A DNA stretch of 64,000 nt, taken from the NCBI GenBank assembly GCA_963787645.1, contig CAWBDS010000002.1, positions 806,001-870,000 of the forward strand, given 5' to 3'. Of this stretch, positions 1 through 7,621 are shown piece after piece (the stretch's first letter is position 1; each line of letters opens with the position of its first letter). This stretch comes from Palsa-504 sp963787645 (GTDB taxonomy: Bacteria > Actinomycetota > Actinomycetes > Streptosporangiales > Streptosporangiaceae). Both the position numbers and the translations under genes were made by a program. Under the pieces are notes generated by a model, which was not told where the DNA came from, did not search any database, and saw nothing but the letters and a program-made list of their open reading frames with translations.

Positions 1-1
1 T

Positions 2-190
2 GACGCCGTGGTCACCACCGAGCCCGGCTGCGACCCGGTGTACTCGGCGGCGGACCTGCGCATTTACCCGCCCGGACAGCGCAGCGCCACGTACGCCGCG
101 TTCTCCTTCGAGGCCTGCTCGCACGCCGGGCCGATCTGGATGAGCATCATCGAGCCGATCATCCCCGGCGTCGGCACCATCAACGGCTAA
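2..190 (+). CDS. C-terminal fragment of a DUF4232-like secreted protein
   Basis: Only the last 62 codons lie in the window, and the reading frame is open from the left edge, so the start is outside. The visible piece reads like the end of the DUF4232 beta-sandwich seen in actinobacterial lipoproteins and secreted proteins: a YPPGQ turn (near codons 22-26), an alternating hydrophobic strand, a single Cys in 'EACSH' and a final strand ending GVGTING. DUF4232 proteins have no defined biochemical role. The assignment rests on pattern recall of a short tail and is moderate only. Its stop overlaps the convergent oxidoreductase gene by 11 bp. Confidence 0.5.
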   Translation, partial: DAVVTTEPGCDPVYSAADLRIYPPGQRSATYAAFSFEACSHAGPIWMSIIEPIIPGVGTING

Positions 191-629
191 GGACGGGCTC
201 CAGGACGAACACGGGGATCTGCCGCGTGGTCTTGCGCTGGTACTCCGCATACGGCGGGTATGCGGCGACCGCTCGCTCCCACCACGCGGCACGTTCCTCG
301 CCGCTGACCTCGCGGGCCCTCATGTCCTGCTTGTGCGGGCCGTCCTGCACCTCGACCAGCGGATTGACGCGCACGTTGTAGTACCACACCGGGTGCTCCG
401 GGGCGCCGCCCTTGGACGCCACCATGGCGTAGCTACCGTGGTGCTCCACCCGCATGACCGGCGTCTTGCGCACCTTGCCGCTGCGCGCGCCGCGGTTGGT
501 CACGATCACCACCGGCAGGCCGGTGTCGCGCAACGTCGTGCCCTGCGTCCCGCCCGAACCCTCGTACAGCTCAACCTGGTCCCGCACCCACGCCGCCGTG
601 CTCGGCTCATATTCTCCCTCAACAGGCAT
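180..629 (-). CDS. Nitroreductase-family deazaflavin-dependent oxidoreductase
   Basis: A 149-residue protein of the Ddn/FDOR-B type, a split-beta-barrel family that binds F420 (or a related flavin) and reduces small organic substrates in the cytoplasm. Family signs are the central 'VIVTNRGARSGKVRKTPVMRV' region, in which the G-x-x-S/T-G-x-x-R-x-x-P pattern contacts the deazaflavin, then 'GAPEHPVWYYNVRVNP' and the closing 'TTRQIPVFVLEP' strand. The ATG at 629 is preferred because homologues begin close to 'MPVEGEYEPS'. An upstream in-frame ATG at 683 would add an atypical Cys-rich leader. The substrate cannot be inferred. It converges on the DUF4232 tail. Confidence 0.85.
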   Translation of the reverse strand: MPVEGEYEPSTAAWVRDQVELYEGSGGTQGTTLRDTGLPVVIVTNRGARSGKVRKTPVMRVEHHGSYAMVASKGGAPEHPVWYYNVRVNPLVEVQDGPHKQDMRAREVSGEERAAWWERAVAAYPPYAEYQRKTTRQIPVFVLEPVLSR

Positions 630-739
630 GCCGATATTCAATACCAGCGCCGCGCAACCCGGGCAGGCCGGCCCGCGTCTCACGGGTGTGACCGCCCCAC
701 TACCCGGCCGCCTGGCGGTCCCGCACGTCGAGCGCCGAC

Positions 740-1189
740 GTGTCGAGTTTCAGCGCCCTGATCGTCTACCTGAGCACGAGTCGGCTACATGACCCGTGCA
801 CGACCGCCACCAGCCCCGGCGAGCGGAGCGTGTACTGCGCCGACCCGCTGGCCGAGCTGCCGCCCGGGGGAGTCCTGGTCCGCCGGGACGCCGACGGCTT
901 CCCGGGAGGCTTCCGCACGCCCAAGCCGAACACCACCATCGCCGGCCACCCCGTCATCGAAACCACGACCAACAACGGCTGGTGCGCGTCGCTGGGCGCC
1001 ACCGAGACCATCACGGTCATGATCCCGCGTGACACCCCCGACAACTGGTACCAGATGGACGCCTGCCTGTGCGCCCCCGACCTGTCCCAGCAAGAAGCCC
1101 AGACCTCCGCCCTGCTCCGCACGGTCCAGTTAGCCGCCGTACAGCACTCGCGTCATTTAGTTATGCCGCATTGGTCGAGGGCGCCATAA
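740..1189 (+). CDS. Hypothetical protein, probably a gene remnant
   Basis: The middle of this frame (about residues 30-125) has convincing protein character: balanced composition, paired Cys residues ('NNGWCAS', 'MDACLCAP') and segments such as 'TITVMIPRDTPDNWYQ'. The first 25 residues and the last 20 do not. The start is a GTG with no clear ribosome-binding site and an in-frame stop lies just upstream at 689-691. The end runs 29 bp into the antisense end of the endonuclease gene. I read it as the surviving core of a small, possibly secreted actinobacterial protein whose ends were lost near an insertion. No function is recognised. Confidence 0.4.
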   Translation: MSSFSALIVYLSTSRLHDPCTTATSPGERSVYCADPLAELPPGGVLVRRDADGFPGGFRTPKPNTTIAGHPVIETTTNNGWCASLGATETITVMIPRDTPDNWYQMDACLCAPDLSQQEAQTSALLRTVQLAAVQHSRHLVMPHWSRAP

Positions 1190-1955
1190 GTCCGGTTGCG
1201 TTGCCGACAATGTACTTCCTGTATGTACGCAGCAGGATGCTGACCCGGCCGCCGATAACCTGACTGGGAATAAGATAGATATCCATGTTGCCATCGACGA
1301 TGAAGAACCAGTCGATCAATTCCGGGTCATAAGGGGCTAGCGGCTCACGATTGCCGATTGAATAGGGTCTACGCCCCACCCCGACTTGCCAGCCTGCTTC
1401 GCTGCGGTACGTTGTCGTCTTGACCTGGACTCGCCTAATTCCCTGCGGGGTAGACACCAGCAGGTCATACACTTCAGGCTCTATAGGAATCGCCGCACCG
1501 AACCCGCACAGGGCGAACCAGCACGCGGCGAGCGATGTCGCAGCCTGGCGGAGATTCCTGAGTTCCGGCTTCGGGACGGCTTGGCCGTGAACCTCCTGAG
1601 CGGCGCCGCCAAGGTGACTCAAGTCGAGTCCGAGGCGCAGCGCGTGAGCTCTTATCCGGACCCGCTCATCACCGGAACGGGATCTGACCCCGATAGCGGT
1701 GAGCAGTTCCTCCCATGAGTAGGTAGTAGCTGCCGCTCGCTTAAGGGCCGTGTCGGACCACGTGCGCTGCCCCGTGAAGTGCGAAGTGTCAAGCTCCAGA
1801 AGCGCTACCCGACGCTTTACTACCCGGATTGATCCAGATGACGTGACGCATAGCCCAAGCTCTCGCATTACGCCACGCCAAGACCTGGATGCCGCTACCG
1901 CATCGGTCAGGTCGGAATCCGACCACGCCCGCTTATGCGGTGAATCTCCTGCCAT
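1161..1955 (-). CDS. PD-(D/E)XK endonuclease, group I intron-associated type
   Basis: A 264-residue protein. The N-terminal half carries two similar helical units ('WSDSDLTDAVAASRSW' and 'WSDTALKRAAATTYSW'), the kind of small DNA-binding repeats found on HNH and homing nucleases. The C-terminal half (about 140-255) matches the PD-(D/E)XK nuclease found with group I introns: an acidic 'IEPEVYDLLV' segment, then 'GIRRVQVKTTT' with the catalytic Q-x-K, then 'PELIDWFFIVDG' and 'DIYLIPSQVIGG'. Base composition is visibly less GC-rich than its neighbours, which suits a transferred element. It lies 54 bp from the 3' end of tRNA-Pro on the same strand. No intron is visible in that tRNA. Confidence 0.8.
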   Translation of the reverse strand: MAGDSPHKRAWSDSDLTDAVAASRSWRGVMRELGLCVTSSGSIRVVKRRVALLELDTSHFTGQRTWSDTALKRAAATTYSWEELLTAIGVRSRSGDERVRIRAHALRLGLDLSHLGGAAQEVHGQAVPKPELRNLRQAATSLAACWFALCGFGAAIPIEPEVYDLLVSTPQGIRRVQVKTTTYRSEAGWQVGVGRRPYSIGNREPLAPYDPELIDWFFIVDGNMDIYLIPSQVIGGRVSILLRTYRKYIVGNATGLMAPSTNAA

Positions 1956-2008
1956 GCCAGCAACATATCGCCGAGCACTGACATTTCGTTGTCCGCAAAC
2001 TACCTTTG

Positions 2009-2083
2009 TCGGGACGAGGAGATTTGAACTCCTGCTCTCCTGACCCCCAGTCAGGCGCCTTAACCAAGCTGGGCCACGTCCCG
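2009..2083 (-). tRNA. tRNA-Pro (anticodon GGG)
   Basis: On the minus strand the sequence folds as a complete cloverleaf. The acceptor stem is CGGGACG/CGTCCCG with discriminator A. A short D arm precedes the anticodon stem CCTGA/TCAGG, which encloses the seven-base loop CTGGGGG (anticodon GGG, reading CCC/CCU), and the T stem AGGAG/CTCCT carries a TTCAAAT loop. The CCA end is not encoded. The gene is uninterrupted. It stands alone between the endonuclease gene and the transglycosylase gene. Confidence 0.93.
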
Positions 2084-2215
2084 GTGCGCTACGGCGTACT
2101 GCCCGCAGGCTTGGTCAGCTTAGCGCAACCTCGCCGCCGGCCGGAAACCAAGCCCGAAGCCCCGCCGCGCCCGCCATGAGGTATACGTGCTTCAGGCTGG
2201 GTAGAAAGTTACGAT

Positions 2216-3103
2216 GTGCCGGGCATCGCGACGGTGGCCCGTTCGTTGCAGTCAGAGGGGCCGCGTGACAGGGACGGAGGCGCTGGGTCGTTGAGGGTAC
2301 TTGGCGCTCGCCGCTCGGCTTTCGCCGCAGGTGACGAGGACGCTGGCTACGAGGAGCTCACCCGCCCGCTGAAGCGGCGCCGCTGGCCGTTCCGGCTGGC
2401 GCTCGGCGTGCTCAAGGTCGTGCTGGTCGTGGTCGTCGTGTTCGTGGCCTTCGTCGCCCTGCTGTACGCGTTCACCCCCTCGGCCGGCCAGGCCACCTCC
2501 TTGGCCAAAGCCCAGGCCGCCCAGCATCACATCGCCTATCCCGGTCCGCCGGTGCCGCAGTACTTCGCCGAAGCCCTGGTGGCGACCGAAGACCACCGCT
2601 TCTACGCCGACCCGGGCGTGGACCCGCTGGCCCTGTTCCGGGTCACGGCTTCCTGGATCACCGGGCACACCGACGGCGGCGGCAGCACCATCGACCAGCA
2701 GCTGGCCAAGAACCTGTACACCTCGGGCCACAGCAGCTTCCCGCAGATCGTCGAGCAGGTCGTCCTGGCCGTGAAGCTGAACCGCGCCTACACCAGGGCC
2801 GAGATTTTGCGCCTGTACTCCGAGATCGCCTACTACGGTCACGGCTACTACGGCCTGCAGGCGGCCAGCTGCGGTTACTTCGGGCACCCGCAGGCTCAGC
2901 TGACCGTCGTGCAGGCCGCCATGCTGGCCGGCGCGGTGAACGCGCCGACCTACGACGACCCGCTGGTCTACCCGTCCCGGGCCCGGGCCCGGCTGGTGCA
3001 CGTGATCGACCGGATGGCCGCCGTCGGATACCTGACCAAGGCCCAGCAGGACGCCGCGCTCACGGCCCCTCTCGGCCTGTCGGCCGCCCGCGGCTGCCCG
3101 TGA
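2216..3103 (+). CDS. Monofunctional peptidoglycan glycosyltransferase (GT51)
   Basis: A 295-residue protein with a basic cytoplasmic N-terminus (about 1-58), one strongly hydrophobic membrane anchor (about 60-85, Val/Phe-rich) and an extracytoplasmic GT51 domain. GT51 enzymes polymerise lipid II into glycan strands. The hallmark motifs are present: 'ATEDHRFY' with the catalytic Glu, 'GGSTIDQQLAKNL', and 'TRAEILRLYSEIAYYGHGYYG'. There is no transpeptidase domain, so it is a monofunctional enzyme or a truncated class A PBP. The GTG at 2216 gives the listed length. Starts further downstream are possible because the first 50 residues are low-complexity and unconserved in type. Confidence 0.88.
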   Translation: MPGIATVARSLQSEGPRDRDGGAGSLRVLGARRSAFAAGDEDAGYEELTRPLKRRRWPFRLALGVLKVVLVVVVVFVAFVALLYAFTPSAGQATSLAKAQAAQHHIAYPGPPVPQYFAEALVATEDHRFYADPGVDPLALFRVTASWITGHTDGGGSTIDQQLAKNLYTSGHSSFPQIVEQVVLAVKLNRAYTRAEILRLYSEIAYYGHGYYGLQAASCGYFGHPQAQLTVVQAAMLAGAVNAPTYDDPLVYPSRARARLVHVIDRMAAVGYLTKAQQDAALTAPLGLSAARGCP

Positions 3104-3149
3104 GTCGGCCAGTAAAGCGGTAACGTTCCCGGAACGATCACGGCGTAGC

Positions 3150-4361
3150 GTGGGCGCCGTGCACGAGGAGCCACCAATCGCAGACCGCCGCTTCCGGCTG
3201 GCCTCACCGGCGACCGCGACCGCCCTCGGTGTCCTCGTGCTGGTGCTTCTGGGCGCCACCGCGACGCTGGCCGCCCTCGTCCATCAGGCCACGTTCCTCA
3301 ACGTCGCGACCGGGATCCCCATCCCGCTGGTCTACGCCGCCGTGGGCGTCATCGTCGCGCGGCATCAGCCGCGGAACCCGGTGGGCTGGATCCTGATCGG
3401 GTTCGTGCTGTTGTTCCTGCCCCCGGTCGACGCCGGGTACTACGCCACGCTCCGCTACCACTTCGGTCGCCATGTGCCGCTCGGCCATGCCGCCCTCGTG
3501 ATCACCTCGCTGTGGCCGTTCGCGTTCGCCATGTTCCCGCTGGTGATCCTGCTGTTTCCGGACGGGCGGCTCACTTCGGGACGCTGGCGATGGGTGCTAC
3601 GCGGCTACGCGCTGGCGGTCGGCTGCGTGGTGGCGGTCAACGTGATCCCGGCGCTGGCCGGCAAAGTCGGCCGCGACATCCAGGTCAACTCATCCGGCAA
3701 CGTCACGTACTCCTACCACCTGGCGCCGGTGTTCGGCGCGCTGAGCGCCGTGGCCTACGCGTCGATCGCAGTGATCTGGCTGTCGTTCGTGGGCCACCAG
3801 GTGCTCAGCTGGCGCCGCGCCACGGGGGAGCGCCGCCAGCAGCTCAAATGGCTCGCCTGCGGGGCCGCGATCACCTTGTGCCTCGGCCTGCTGGGCAGCG
3901 CGCTGACTTCGGCAACCGTGGCCTCTCGCCTGCTGGAGCTCGGCGTGACCGCCATCCCGATCACCATCGGCGTCGGGATCTTGAAGTACCGGCTCTACGA
4001 CATCGACCGGATCATCAGCCGCACGCTGGCCTACGCCATCGTGACCGGCCTGCTCATCGGCGTCTACGCCGGCCTGGTCCTGCTGTCTACCCAGGTCCTC
4101 ACCATCACCTCACCGGTGGCGGTGGCGGTGGCCACGCTGGCCGCGGCCGCGCTGTTCAGTCCGTTGCGACGGCGGGTCCAGCGGGTCGTCGACCGCCGGT
4201 TCAACCGGGCCCGCTACGACGCCGAACAGATCGTCGCCGCCTTGGCGGTCCGGCTGATGGACGCGGTGGACCTGGACACGATCCGCGACGACCTGGCCAG
4301 GGCGGTGCAGAAGACGCTGGAGCCGACGAACCTCTGGGTGTGGATCAGCGAAGGCCGGTGA
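3150..4361 (+). CDS. Polytopic membrane protein resembling a sensor histidine kinase input region
   Basis: 403 residues. Roughly residues 25-275 form several transmembrane helices, with the signatures 'RHQPRNPVGWILIG' and 'LFPDGRLTSGRWRW' that are typical of large actinobacterial membrane sensors. A second hydrophobic block near 290-345 precedes 'SPLRRRVQRVVDRRFNRARYDA', a linker usually followed by dimerisation and ATPase domains. Here the protein stops about 50 residues later with no H-box or HATPase domain. It may be a kinase-less input protein or a member of a family that never had one. Start is GTG 3150. GTG 3159 is an alternative. Confidence 0.7.
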   Translation: MGAVHEEPPIADRRFRLASPATATALGVLVLVLLGATATLAALVHQATFLNVATGIPIPLVYAAVGVIVARHQPRNPVGWILIGFVLLFLPPVDAGYYATLRYHFGRHVPLGHAALVITSLWPFAFAMFPLVILLFPDGRLTSGRWRWVLRGYALAVGCVVAVNVIPALAGKVGRDIQVNSSGNVTYSYHLAPVFGALSAVAYASIAVIWLSFVGHQVLSWRRATGERRQQLKWLACGAAITLCLGLLGSALTSATVASRLLELGVTAIPITIGVGILKYRLYDIDRIISRTLAYAIVTGLLIGVYAGLVLLSTQVLTITSPVAVAVATLAAAALFSPLRRRVQRVVDRRFNRARYDAEQIVAALAVRLMDAVDLDTIRDDLARAVQKTLEPTNLWVWISEGR

Positions 4362-4367
4362 CGAACC

Positions 4368-4850
4368 TCAGGGCGCCGAGGTCTCCGGCTCCAGCTGCTC
4401 GGTGGCGGGTGCCTCTTGCGGGGCGTAGGTGAAGACCCACCGGCGGTAGCAGAACAGCCGGAACAGCGTGGCCAGGCCGACGCCGATGATGTTCGCCACG
4501 TTCAGGGACAGGTTGTCGGAGCGTCCGAGCCCGTGCTGCACCGCGGCCACGACTCCGTCGGTGATCAGGATCCCGATGCCGTTGAAGGAGAAGAACAGCA
4601 GGGTCTCGCGGCCCCAGTGGCTGCCCCGGCGATGCCGGAACGCCCAGAACTTGTTGCCGACGAACGCGAACACCGTGGCCAGGGCGTTGGCCAGCGTCGT
4701 CGCGAGGATCGCGTCCATCCTGGCACCGGAGTGGAACGCGTTGAACAAGACGACGGTCAGCACGAACGCGAGGCTGCCCACCACACCGAACTTGGCCACC
4801 TCGTGGATCAGCACCCGGAATCGTGCATAGAGGTCACGAAAGACAGTCAC
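4368..4850 (-). CDS. GtrA family membrane protein
   Basis: 160 residues with four predicted transmembrane helices, the normal size and layout of GtrA/DPMS-type proteins that help move polyprenyl-phosphate-linked sugars across the membrane for wall glycan decoration. Recognisable features are 'KFGVVGSLAFVLTVVLFN', 'FVGNKFWAFRHR' and the final 'LFRLFCYRRWVF' motif. Start is GTG 4850. It converges with the sensor-like gene (6 bp between stops) and is divergent from the ABC operon. The glycan served is unknown. The glycan cluster at 41-55 kb is a distant candidate. Confidence 0.85.
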   Translation of the reverse strand: MTVFRDLYARFRVLIHEVAKFGVVGSLAFVLTVVLFNAFHSGARMDAILATTLANALATVFAFVGNKFWAFRHRRGSHWGRETLLFFSFNGIGILITDGVVAAVQHGLGRSDNLSLNVANIIGVGLATLFRLFCYRRWVFTYAPQEAPATEQLEPETSAP

Positions 4851-4891
4851 CGTGGCGTCGTCCCTCTTCTTGGTCCATCCCGTATAGACCC

Positions 4892-4905
4892 GACACTATC
4901 GTGTC
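4892..4905. promoter_or_regulatory. Putative palindromic operator between gtrA and the ABC operon
   Basis: Five-base arms GACAC and GTGTC flank a four-base centre in the 126-bp divergent gap. The position suits a shared regulator binding site, but the palindrome is short and no regulator gene lies beside it. Confidence 0.25.
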
Positions 4906-4976
4906 CCCTGGTGTGGTAAGGGAAGGGTGGCAAAACCGTTCGAGGAATGTCATAACCCCCGGCTAGCCTGGATCAG

Positions 4977-5921
4977 GTGCTGGAACGTCCCGAGACCAAG
5001 GTCCTCGTCCGAGCCCGCGGCCTGAGCAAGAACTTCGGCAGCTTCACCGCGGTCGACGGGATCGACTTCGACCTGTACCGCGGCGAGGCGTTCGGGTTCC
5101 TGGGGCCGAACGGCGCGGGCAAGTCCTCCACCATGCGGATGATCGGCTGCGTCTCGCCACCGAACGGCGGCGAGCTGAGCATCCTGGGCCTGGACCCGGT
5201 CCGGGACGGCTCGGCGATCAGGGCCCGGCTCGGCGTGGTCCCGCAGGAGGACACCCTCGACATGGAGCTGAGCGTCCGGGAGAACCTGCTCGTCTACGGC
5301 CGGTACTTCGGGCTGTCCCGGCGTGTCATCCGGGAACGGACCGCCGAGCTGCTCGAGTTCGTGCAGCTCGCCGACCGCGCCAAAGACAAGGTCGAGCCGC
5401 TGTCCGGCGGCCTGAAGCGCCGGCTGACCATCGCCCGCTCACTCATCAACGAGCCGGAGATCTTGATCCTCGACGAGCCCACCACCGGCCTGGACCCGCA
5501 GGCCCGGCACGTGGTCTGGGACCGGCTGTTCCGGCTCAAGCAGCGCGGCGTCACGCTGATCCTGACCACGCACTACATGGACGAGGCCGAGCAGCTGTGT
5601 GACCGGCTGGTGGTGATGGACCACGGCCGGATCGCCGCGGCGGGCTCGCCCCGCGACCTGATCGCCCGCTACTGCTCGCCGGAGGTCCTGGAACTGCGTT
5701 TCGACCCGCAGGTGCACGACGCCGCGGCCGACAAGCTCAAAGATTTTTCGGCCGAACGGACCGAGGTGCTTGCCGACCGGATCCTGCTCTACGTGGCCGA
5801 CGGCGACGCGGCCCTGACCGCCGTGCGGGCCGGCGGCCTGGAGCCGCTCACCTCGCTGGTCCGCCGGGGCACCCTGGAAGACGTCTTCCTGCGCCTGACC
5901 GGCCGCCGGCTGGAGGACTAG
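4977..5921 (+). CDS. ABC transporter ATP-binding protein, DrrA/NodI type
   Basis: 314 residues. Walker A is 'GPNGAGKSS' (about 42-50), the signature is 'LSGGLKRRLTIARSL', Walker B is 'LILDEPTTGLDP', and the switch His is in 'TLILTTHYMDEAEQ'. The roughly 90-residue C-terminal extension is typical of DrrA-type exporters, which drive efflux of drugs or lipids through ABC-2 permeases. It is the first gene of a three-gene operon. Its TAG stop overlaps the GTG of the next gene by one base. Start GTG 4977. Confidence 0.93.
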   Translation: MLERPETKVLVRARGLSKNFGSFTAVDGIDFDLYRGEAFGFLGPNGAGKSSTMRMIGCVSPPNGGELSILGLDPVRDGSAIRARLGVVPQEDTLDMELSVRENLLVYGRYFGLSRRVIRERTAELLEFVQLADRAKDKVEPLSGGLKRRLTIARSLINEPEILILDEPTTGLDPQARHVVWDRLFRLKQRGVTLILTTHYMDEAEQLCDRLVVMDHGRIAAAGSPRDLIARYCSPEVLELRFDPQVHDAAADKLKDFSAERTEVLADRILLYVADGDAALTAVRAGGLEPLTSLVRRGTLEDVFLRLTGRRLED

Positions 5922-6739
5922 TGACCTCGGCCAGCCCTGCCATCGCGCCCAGCTCCCGGCCCTGGTCGCTCTCGTTCCGCGCGTTCCAGTGCTGGCTGAC
6001 CGTATACCGGCGCATCTGGCGTTCCAGCATCTGGTCCAGCGTGCTCAGCCCGATCTGCTATATGGGCGCGCTGGGCTTCGGGCTCGGCACGCTGGTCGAC
6101 AAGCACAGCACGGCCAGCCTGGGCGGGGTCAGCTACCTGGCCTTCGTGGCGCCGGCCATCTTGGCCTCGGGGGCGACGAACACGGCCATGGCGGAGGCCA
6201 GCTACCCGGTGTACGGCTCCATGAAGTGGAACCGCATCTATTTCGGCGCCCAGGCCTCCCCGCTGCGGCCCGCCGACATCTTCCGCGGCCACCTGATGTT
6301 CATGGCGATGCGGATCGCGATGAACTGCGCCGTGGTCGTGGTGGTCATGTGGGCGTTCGGCGCGATCAGGTCCGCCTGGGTGGTGCTGGCCTATCCGGCC
6401 GGGGTGCTCACCGGGCTGGCCTTCGCCGCGCCCATCACGGCGTGGGCGGTCACGGTGCGGATAGATACCTCGTTCAACTACATCTTCCGGTTCGGGCTGG
6501 TGCCGCTGATGCTGTTCTCCGGCACGTTCTTCCCGCTGTCCCAGCTGCCCGCCGGGCTGCGCGCGCTGGCCTACGCCACGCCCCTGTGGCACGGCGTGGC
6601 GCTGTGCCGGGCGTTCAGCCTCGGCACCGCACCCCGTGACCCGGTCGGCATGCTCGGCCACGTCGCGTACCTGGCCGCGCTGGCCACGGTGGGCATCTGG
6701 GCCGGGGCCCGCACGTACCGCAGGCGCCTGTATGTATAG
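5921..6739 (+). CDS. ABC-2 type permease, first of two
   Basis: 272 residues with six predicted transmembrane helices, an ABC-2 family channel subunit. Supporting segments are 'PICYMGALGFGLGTLVD' after helix 1, 'RPADIFRGHLMFMAMR' in the cytoplasmic loop and 'LFSGTFFPLSQLPAGLRALAYATPLWHGV', the conserved ABC-2 C-terminal signature. It starts one base inside the stop of the ATPase gene, so translation is probably coupled. With the next gene it likely forms a heterodimeric channel served by the single ATPase. Confidence 0.92.
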   Translation: MTSASPAIAPSSRPWSLSFRAFQCWLTVYRRIWRSSIWSSVLSPICYMGALGFGLGTLVDKHSTASLGGVSYLAFVAPAILASGATNTAMAEASYPVYGSMKWNRIYFGAQASPLRPADIFRGHLMFMAMRIAMNCAVVVVVMWAFGAIRSAWVVLAYPAGVLTGLAFAAPITAWAVTVRIDTSFNYIFRFGLVPLMLFSGTFFPLSQLPAGLRALAYATPLWHGVALCRAFSLGTAPRDPVGMLGHVAYLAALATVGIWAGARTYRRRLYV

Positions 6740-6750
6740 GCGAGCAGAGC

Positions 6751-7581
6751 ATGTCTAGCGTCACCCTCCGGATGCTCCCGCCGACCGGACTGCTGGGCCG
6801 GCTGAAGCGGGCGGGCACCGAGACCAGCAGCCTGCGGTTGATCGAGCGGCACGCGCGCGCCTACCGTCGCTACTGGCTGATCTTCATCTCCGGTGTCTTC
6901 GAGCCGTTGTTCTACCTGCTGTCCGTGGGCCTGGGGCTGGGCGTGCTGGTCGGGAAGGTGGCCGGTCCCGGCGGGCAGCTCATCCCGTACCGAGAGTTCG
7001 TCGCGCCCGGCCTGCTCGCGGTGTCCTCGATGAACGGCGCCATGTACGACTCGACGTTCAACGTCTTCTTCCGGCTCAAGTACGCCAAGCTGTACGACGC
7101 CGTGCTGGCCACCCCGATGCGGCCGACCCAGGTCGCGCTGGGCGAGATCGGCTGGGCGCTGATCCGCGGCACCATCTACGCATTCGCGTTCATCGCCGTC
7201 ATGCTGGTGCTGGACGTGGTGCACTCACCGTGGGCGGCGCTGGACGTCCCGGTGGCGGTGCTGATCGGCTTCGGCTTCGCCGCCATCGGCATGTTCTGTA
7301 CCACCTACATGAAGAGCTGGCAGGACTTCGACTACGTGATCTTGGCCAGCATGCCGCTGTTCCTGTTTTCCGGCACGTTCTACCCGCTCAGCATCTATCC
7401 GCGGCCCGTCCAGGTCGTGATCGACTGGACGCCGCTGTATCAGGGGGTCGTGCTGCTGCGCGACCTCACCGTCGGCGTGGTCGGTCCCGGGTTGCTGTGG
7501 CGGGCCGCCTACCTGGCCGCACTTGGCGTGGTCGGCTTGTACGCGTCCGGCCGCCGGATCGGAAAACTCCTGCTCGTCTGA
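6751..7581 (+). CDS. ABC-2 type permease, second of two
   Basis: 276 residues, paralogous to the preceding permease. It shows 'FEPLFYLLSVGLGLGVLVGKV', the loop 'MRPTQVALGEIGWALIRG' and the signature 'LFSGTFYPLSIYPRPVQVVIDWTPLYQGV'. The ATG is 11 bp after the previous stop. The pair of unequal permeases with one ATPase resembles NodIJ/Drr exporters in which both half-channels are encoded. The substrate is unknown. Confidence 0.92.
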   Translation: MSSVTLRMLPPTGLLGRLKRAGTETSSLRLIERHARAYRRYWLIFISGVFEPLFYLLSVGLGLGVLVGKVAGPGGQLIPYREFVAPGLLAVSSMNGAMYDSTFNVFFRLKYAKLYDAVLATPMRPTQVALGEIGWALIRGTIYAFAFIAVMLVLDVVHSPWAALDVPVAVLIGFGFAAIGMFCTTYMKSWQDFDYVILASMPLFLFSGTFYPLSIYPRPVQVVIDWTPLYQGVVLLRDLTVGVVGPGLLWRAAYLAALGVVGLYASGRRIGKLLLV

Positions 7582-7621
7582 GCCATTTCCGCCGCCCGCC
7601 GCAGCGGGTATCCTGCGCGCG

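Noticed and set aside
2252..3259. 335-residue minus-strand ORF over the transglycosylase gene
   Set aside because: Arg/Gly/Val/His-rich composition without motifs. It is an antisense shadow produced by high third-position GC. The GT51 frame is clearly coding.
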